DNA from: an uncultured Atopobium sp.
GTDB taxonomy: Bacteria; Actinomycetota; Coriobacteriia; Coriobacteriales; Atopobiaceae
NCBI GenBank assembly: GCA_937926845.1
Contig: CALBBS010000080.1
Coordinates: 1 to 8,803 of the forward strand
DNA length: 8,803 bases
Direction of reading: 5' to 3'
Positions 6,143 to 8,803 of this stretch are shown here, one piece after another. Under the pieces are notes generated by a model that did not search any database, was not told where the DNA came from, and was given only the letters and a program-made list of their open reading frames with translations. The position numbers and the translations under genes were made by a program. Position 1 is the first letter of the stretch. Each line of letters begins with the position of its first letter.

Positions 6143-6198
6143 TTCCCCTTAAAACAAGGTAGTATTGATTTGGGGGAATCTCCTTATTACAAGGGGAT
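6143..6198. promoter_or_regulatory. Paired CCTT-N5-AAGG palindromes, candidate TetR operators
   Basis: Two palindromes with the same half-sites lie before the TetR gene: CCTT-AAAAC-AAGG at 6147-6159 and CCTT-ATTAC-AAGG at 6182-6194, with centres 35 bases apart. The second extends to ATCTCCTT/AAGGGGAT (6178-6185/6191-6198) with one T-G pair. The left arm of the first (TTCCCCTT) can also pair with the right arm of the second. TetR-type proteins usually bind such palindromes near their own promoter, so autoregulation is a fair guess. An RNA leader structure is the alternative. Confidence 0.35.
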
Positions 6199-6226
6199 TT
6201 AAAACATTTATAAAGGAGCGGCAGCA

Positions 6227-6847
6227 ATGTCGAGGCGACCACAAACAGAAAGTTGTGACACACGTCACAGGCTTCTTAAATCCGCAGAGCAAGAGTTTGC
6301 TTTACAGGGATACGATAAAGCTTCACTGAGACAGATTTGTGCACACGTAGGTGTTACCACGGGCGCTCTTTATTTCTTCTTTGATAACAAAGAGGACCTC
6401 TTTAAGAATGTTTTGATCCCTGTCACTGAAGGCGCAATTCAGATTCTCGAGGATTACAAAGATCATCTGCTGGTCTCCGGAGAAAGAAACCTTGAAGACA
6501 CTCCTTTGGGCAATGCAGAAACGCTCGAGAAATTCTTAGATCTTCTGTACGGAAATAGGTACGTAGTGCAGATTCTTGTGAATAACCGAGAAAATCCACA
6601 CGTCGTTCATTTCTTTGAAGAGTTGACTGAGGTTATCTCTGCAACCATCAGAGCCATTCTTTATCCTAATGTTGCACAGGTTAAACCCTATGATGAGTTT
6701 ATTATCACGTGGCTTGCTCAAACTGAGATGACCACCATTGTCAATATTCTTAAAAATGATGAGACTCGTGAAGAGGCTGACGGTCACATAAATTCAGCAG
6801 TAATGTTTACGCAAGGTGGCATTAAAGCTCTAGTTGAGGAACATTAG
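6227..6847 (+). CDS. TetR/AcrR family transcriptional regulator
   Basis: A 206-residue protein of the usual TetR length. Residues 10-60 carry the family's DNA-binding domain: a first helix with LLKSAEQEFALQGYDKAS, then LRQICAHVGVTTGALYFFF as the helix-turn-helix, then the typical DNKEDLF ending. The remaining residues form the variable ligand and dimer part, with many aromatic and hydrophobic residues, so the ligand cannot be named. ATG at 6227 follows AAAGGAG by eight bases. Two CCTT-N5-AAGG palindromes lie upstream. No efflux pump or enzyme gene, the usual TetR target, lies next to it in the window. The next gene on the same strand is a lipoprotein with its own promoter. It may regulate itself, that lipoprotein, or a distant target. 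Confidence 0.9.
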   Translation: MSRRPQTESCDTRHRLLKSAEQEFALQGYDKASLRQICAHVGVTTGALYFFFDNKEDLFKNVLIPVTEGAIQILEDYKDHLLVSGERNLEDTPLGNAETLEKFLDLLYGNRYVVQILVNNRENPHVVHFFEELTEVISATIRAILYPNVAQVKPYDEFIITWLAQTEMTTIVNILKNDETREEADGHINSAVMFTQGGIKALVEEH

Positions 6848-6868
6848 ATGCTCATCTGTGCATAAAAA

Positions 6869-6898
6869 TTGACAAAGTCTACTTAATTCGGCTATTCT
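6869..6898 (+). promoter_or_regulatory. Sigma-A promoter of the lipoprotein gene
   Basis: A consensus -35 TTGACA (6869-6874) is 18 bases before a good -10 TATTCT (6893-6898). The start of transcription would fall near 6905, leaving a leader of about 28 bases with AAAGGAG (6920-6926) six bases before the ATG. This is the clearest promoter in the window. Confidence 0.75.
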
Positions 6899-6932
6899 CA
6901 ATAAAGGTAAACAAAACCCAAAGGAGACCTTT

Positions 6933-7553
6933 ATGAAGTTTAATAAGCTCGGCCTCGTAGCAGCCTCCGCTTCCGCAGTTTTTGCACTTGCGGGCTGCAA
7001 TCTTATTCCAAATCTTTCTGACGTTGGTACTAACCCTGGCGGTGGTCAGCAGCAACAACAGCAGCAACAGCAGCAGGCTGCACCTGATGCAAATACTGCA
7101 ACTAAGCCATCAGATACCCGTGCTGGTGACTCTGATGCTCAGGAGCTCTATGACACTCTGATGGATAAGCACAACACTTCAGAGCAGATTACCAACGTTC
7201 AGAAGTACGTTGATGATGTTAAAAAGACAGGTGACAAGACTGTTGTTCTTATCGATACTGATAAGATTACTGTTACCGTCACTGGTGTTGGTGTTGACTT
7301 TGAGAACGCCAACGGCTACTTGGTTGAGGTTGTTAACAAGACTGACAAGAACATCTTTATCCAGTCAAGTGACATCAACATTGGCAAGAGTGAGCTGAAC
7401 CTGTTTGTCAATGCAGCACCTAACAGCACCACTAAGGGCTTTGCGTTCCTTGATCCAGGTGTAAGTCTTGATCCTTCCGCATCTGTCCGCGGAGACATCC
7501 TCGCACTTTATGGTACCGACTACAGCATGGACACTTTCAACGTCTTGATCTAA
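6933..7553 (+). CDS. Secreted lipoprotein with a Gln-rich linker and a C-terminal beta-rich domain
   Basis: A 206-residue protein with a lipoprotein signal peptide: positive start MKFNK, hydrophobic core to about residue 18, and lipobox LAGC (19-22), so Cys22 would be lipidated and the protein tethered outside the membrane. A linker follows with GGG, ten glutamines (39-48) and Ala/Thr/Asp-rich sequence to about 70. The rest (about 100-206) alternates hydrophobic and polar residues in strands such as KITVTVTGVGVDF and GYLVEVVNKTDKNIFI. This resembles the Ig-like domains annotated as DUF4352 or DUF5067 in lipoproteins of Gram-positives; that match is from memory of the pattern. ATG at 6933 has AAAGGAG six bases upstream. 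It has its own promoter and terminator, so it is a single-gene unit. Its role is unknown; surface binding or stress sensing are guesses. Confidence 0.85.
   Translation: MKFNKLGLVAASASAVFALAGCNLIPNLSDVGTNPGGGQQQQQQQQQQAAPDANTATKPSDTRAGDSDAQELYDTLMDKHNTSEQITNVQKYVDDVKKTGDKTVVLIDTDKITVTVTGVGVDFENANGYLVEVVNKTDKNIFIQSSDINIGKSELNLFVNAAPNSTTKGFAFLDPGVSLDPSASVRGDILALYGTDYSMDTFNVLI
7047..7076 (+). repeat. Ten-glutamine codon tract within the lipoprotein
   Basis: Ten consecutive Gln codons mix CAG and CAA. The tract lies in the linker just after the lipid anchor. Such tracts can change length by slippage, although the CAA interruptions should slow this. Confidence 0.9.
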
Positions 7554-7579
7554 ATTATCCTAAGGATTCTTAATAGAGA

Positions 7580-7607
7580 GGCTCAGTCTTTTGACTGAGC
7601 CTTTTTT
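7580..7607 (+). terminator. Rho-independent terminator of the lipoprotein gene
   Basis: GGCTCAGTC (7580-7588), loop TTTT and GACTGAGCC (7593-7601) make a perfect nine-pair stem followed by six T residues. It starts 27 bases after the lipoprotein stop codon. Confidence 0.92.
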
Positions 7608-7655
7608 ATTCGAGGCTTTAGCCTGTTGAGCGCGTGTAACGCGCGAAGCACAAAA

Positions 7656-7674
7656 CCACCCGCTATGCGGGTGG
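7656..7674 (+). repeat. IS left-end hairpin
   Basis: CCACCCGC and GCGGGTGG pair perfectly around TAT. The sequence, with three preceding A residues, is identical to that at 8339-8360. A second hairpin, GCGCGT-GTA-ACGCGC (7630-7644), lies between it and the proposed left cleavage site. Confidence 0.85.
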
Positions 7675-7702
7675 AGAATACTTTTTGCTTTGCAAATTAA
7701 AA

Positions 7703-7756
7703 TCCTTCCTTCTAGCATAGCGATTGTTCAGGTCACTAATAGCCAAGAAGGAAGGA
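7703..7756 (+). promoter_or_regulatory. Hairpin that hides the tnpA ribosome binding site
   Basis: TCCTTCCTTCT (7703-7713) is the exact complement of AGAAGGAAGGA (7746-7756), an 11-pair stem around a 32-base loop. The right arm contains most of the ribosome binding site of tnpA, whose ATG is at 7763. Blocking of the transposase start by such a stem is known for IS200, where it keeps transposition low. The loop is complementary to the 3' untranslated region (see findings). Confidence 0.8.
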
Positions 7757-7762
7757 GTAGCT

Positions 7763-8218
7763 ATGGCACATAAGGCCAATAGCCTTGCGCACACAAAATG
7801 GTTATGTAAATACCACATTGTGTTTACACCAAAGTATAGAAGGAAAGTCATTTATAACAAATACAGAGAAGACCTTCGAGAAATACTCAAGATGCTTTGT
7901 GACTGGAAAGGGGTAGAAATTCTAGAAGGTCACCTTATGCCAGATCATATACACATGCTTGTGAGTATCCCACCTAAGATAAGCGTCTCAAGTTTTATGG
8001 GTTACTTAAAAGGTAAAAGCTCACTGCTCATGTTCGACAGACATGCAAACCTTAAATACAAGTATGGTAATAGAAAGTTTTGGGCTGAAGGCTACTATGT
8101 ATCAACCGTAGGCCTTAATGAGGCGACAATAAGAAAATATATTCGAGAACAAGAAAACGCCGATATAGCTCAGGATAAATTAAGTTTGAAGGAATATGAA
8201 AATCCCTTCGATAAATAA
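7763..8218 (+). CDS. tnpA: Y1 tyrosine HUH transposase of the IS200/IS605 family
   Basis: A 151-residue single-domain transposase that cuts and rejoins single-stranded DNA at the IS ends, working as a dimer through a 5'-phosphotyrosine link. The HUH metal-binding motif is visible as His62-Ile-His64 in MPDHIHMLVS, and the catalytic tyrosine as Tyr126 in ATIRKYIREQEN. The N-terminal KYHIVFTPKYRRKV (16-29) and the FMGYLKGKSS block (78-87) are typical of IS200 proteins. Length and all key residues look intact, so the enzyme could be active. ATG at 7763 follows AAGGAG by five bases; an in-frame TTG at 7724 lies inside the sequestering hairpin and is rejected. No TnpB or accessory gene accompanies it. 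Confidence 0.95.
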   Translation: MAHKANSLAHTKWLCKYHIVFTPKYRRKVIYNKYREDLREILKMLCDWKGVEILEGHLMPDHIHMLVSIPPKISVSSFMGYLKGKSSLLMFDRHANLKYKYGNRKFWAEGYYVSTVGLNEATIRKYIREQENADIAQDKLSLKEYENPFDK

Positions 8219-8340
8219 CCTCGCTAGATAGCCAGTTTAACTGGCTGCCGGTGTTACATTGCTATTATGACCTGAACGAAGTGAAGGGCAAAGGACTTGA
8301 GTCCTGGGCAAGTATAATTAGGGTTATACCCTAAGAGCAA
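8219..8340 (+). other. Structured 3' untranslated part of the IS, upstream of the right-end hairpin
   Basis: Three further hairpins lie between the tnpA stop and the right-end hairpin: AGCCAGTT-T-AACTGGCT (8230-8246), AGGACT-TG-AGTCCT (8292-8305) and TTAGGGT-TAT-ACCCTAA (8318-8334). CCCTTC (8204-8209, inside the end of tnpA) can pair with GAAGGG (8283-8288) and so enclose the first one. A perfect TATAAT lies at 8313-8318. This could be an RNA made from the IS right end, as known for other IS605-family elements, or DNA structure used by the transposase. Confidence 0.5.
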
Positions 8341-8341
8341 A

Positions 8342-8360
8342 CCACCCGCTATGCGGGTGG
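8342..8360 (+). repeat. IS right-end hairpin
   Basis: This has the same sequence as the left-end hairpin, CCACCCGC-TAT-GCGGGTGG, here extended by AA/TT pairs on each side. It sits seven bases before the proposed right-end TTGAG and 18 bases before the next start codon. Confidence 0.85.
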
Positions 8361-8378
8361 TTATGATTGAGAGTTTTT

Positions 8379-8717
8379 ATGAGCAAGAAAAACTATGTAG
8401 GAGCAGCTTCTCATTCACACGAGGATAACCCTTTGGTTGTCGAGGCTCGTATGCAAACAAAAGCTCTTGGAACGCTAAGCGTTTATAGAAGAGCAGCTTA
8501 TTCTGGTATCGCAATTGGAGCATGGCTTATATATCTCAGTGTGTACGGGAGTCTTTCTACAAGTTCCATGGCAACGGCTGTGCTCGTGGGCGGCATAGTT
8601 CTTCTCGTCATATCTGTTCCTATAGCTGGGATTTTGCATGTAGGTATCTCAAGAGGAAAAAAGAACGTCGAGAAGATCATCAAAGCAATTGAAAAAAATT
8701 CGTCAAAAAATGCATAG
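8379..8717 (+). CDS. Small two-helix membrane protein, unknown function
   Basis: A 112-residue protein with a polar N-terminus (1-35), two hydrophobic segments (about 39-57 and 65-87) joined by a short Ser/Thr loop, and a Lys-rich tail (92-112). By the positive-inside rule both ends would be cytoplasmic. No family is recognised. ATG at 8379 is used; an in-frame TTG at 8367 overlaps the IS end and is less likely. The ribosome binding site is weak (GAGAG, five bases before the ATG). The IS right end is only seven bases upstream, so the insertion sits in the leader of this gene and has separated it from whatever lay upstream, or may now supply its transcription. The gene itself looks intact. Confidence 0.7.
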   Translation: MSKKNYVGAASHSHEDNPLVVEARMQTKALGTLSVYRRAAYSGIAIGAWLIYLSVYGSLSTSSMATAVLVGGIVLLVISVPIAGILHVGISRGKKNVEKIIKAIEKNSSKNA

Positions 8718-8803
8718 AAGCGATACGATCTGTGCAAAGATTTCTCTAATAAGGTAGAGTATCTACAGCGCATTGAGCGGGTGCGGATGACGTGACACCT
8801 CGA

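Larger units (their letters stand above)
7631..8371 (+). mobile_element. IS200-type insertion sequence (IS200/IS605 family, tnpA only)
   Basis: A proposed 741 bp element, close to the usual 700 bp of IS200-group elements. It carries one Y1 transposase gene and no TnpB. Both ends hold the same 19-base hairpin (CCACCCGC-TAT-GCGGGTGG) at 7656-7674 and 8342-8360, each directly preceded by CAAA. TTGAG lies at 7626-7630, just outside the proposed left end, and again at 8367-8371 as the proposed right terminus. This fits the family scheme, in which a 5' target sequence flanks the left end, a similar one closes the right end, and a short guide at the foot of each hairpin pairs with it (CAA with TTG here). 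No inverted terminal repeats or target duplication are expected for this family, and none are seen. The exact ends are inferred; the family is sure. Confidence 0.8.

Noticed and set aside
4680..7731. TGTTCAG word recurring near 4680, 5690, 5750 and 7725
   Set aside because: The shared word is only six to eight bases, and it lies in unrelated contexts (a stem, a leader, a coding region and an IS loop), so chance is the simplest reading.
7631..8371. TnpB or another cargo gene in the IS
   Set aside because: Only one coding frame is present, and the remaining 140 bases after tnpA have no protein-coding potential.
8718..8803. Start of a tRNA or another gene at the window end
   Set aside because: No acceptor or D-arm pattern or ribosome binding site with a following open frame could be supported in the last 86 bases.

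Overview
The window reads as a bacterial chromosome segment of moderate GC with strong AAGGAG-type ribosome binding sites. A Coriobacteriia-type actinobacterium (the Atopobium/Lancefieldella/Olsenella group) is my best guess. It rests on the mix of a DUF1846 protein, a membrane-anchored GH25 muramidase, a bacterial Pth2-type peptidyl-tRNA hydrolase and a Gln-rich lipoprotein. This is an impression from gene content, not a phylogenetic result.

Layout, left to right. (1) The 3' end of a membrane protein gene (1-254, +). (2) A minus-strand pair, DUF1846/UPF0371 protein (1269-2750) then GH25 lysozyme-like protein (310-1272), joined by a four-base GTGA stop/start overlap and so probably translationally coupled. 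(3) Divergent from them, a small three-helix membrane protein (2855-3304, +). It converges on pth2 (3392-3832, -), and the two are separated by a 19-20 bp tandem repeat that begins inside the last codons and stop codon of pth2. (4) An AT-rich stretch with a stand-alone A24 prepilin peptidase (4050-4538, +), then a 667-base gap up to the next gene. A roughly 180-base GC-rich island in that gap folds into a branched RNA-like structure (4620-4796). This is the best candidate in the window for an undescribed element. (5) A Cro/C1-type HTH regulator (5206-5625) and an 82-residue four-cysteine protein (5735-5983), ending at a strong palindromic terminator. (6) A TetR-type regulator (6227-6847) preceded by two CCTT-N5-AAGG palindromes, and a lipoprotein with a ten-glutamine tract (6933-7553) with a clear sigma-A promoter and terminator. 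(7) An IS200-type single-strand transposon (proposed 7631-8371) carrying only a Y1 transposase. (8) A two-helix small membrane protein (8379-8717) whose start lies just beyond the IS right end.

The window holds no obvious single pathway. The cell-envelope theme is strongest: muramidase, prepilin peptidase, lipoprotein and three small membrane proteins, with two DNA-binding regulators among them. The most unusual signals are non-coding: the structured island at 4620-4796; the complementarity between the 5'- and 3'-untranslated regions of the transposase gene; the matched TTGAG/CAAA/hairpin architecture of the IS ends; and the stop-codon-containing minisatellite behind pth2.
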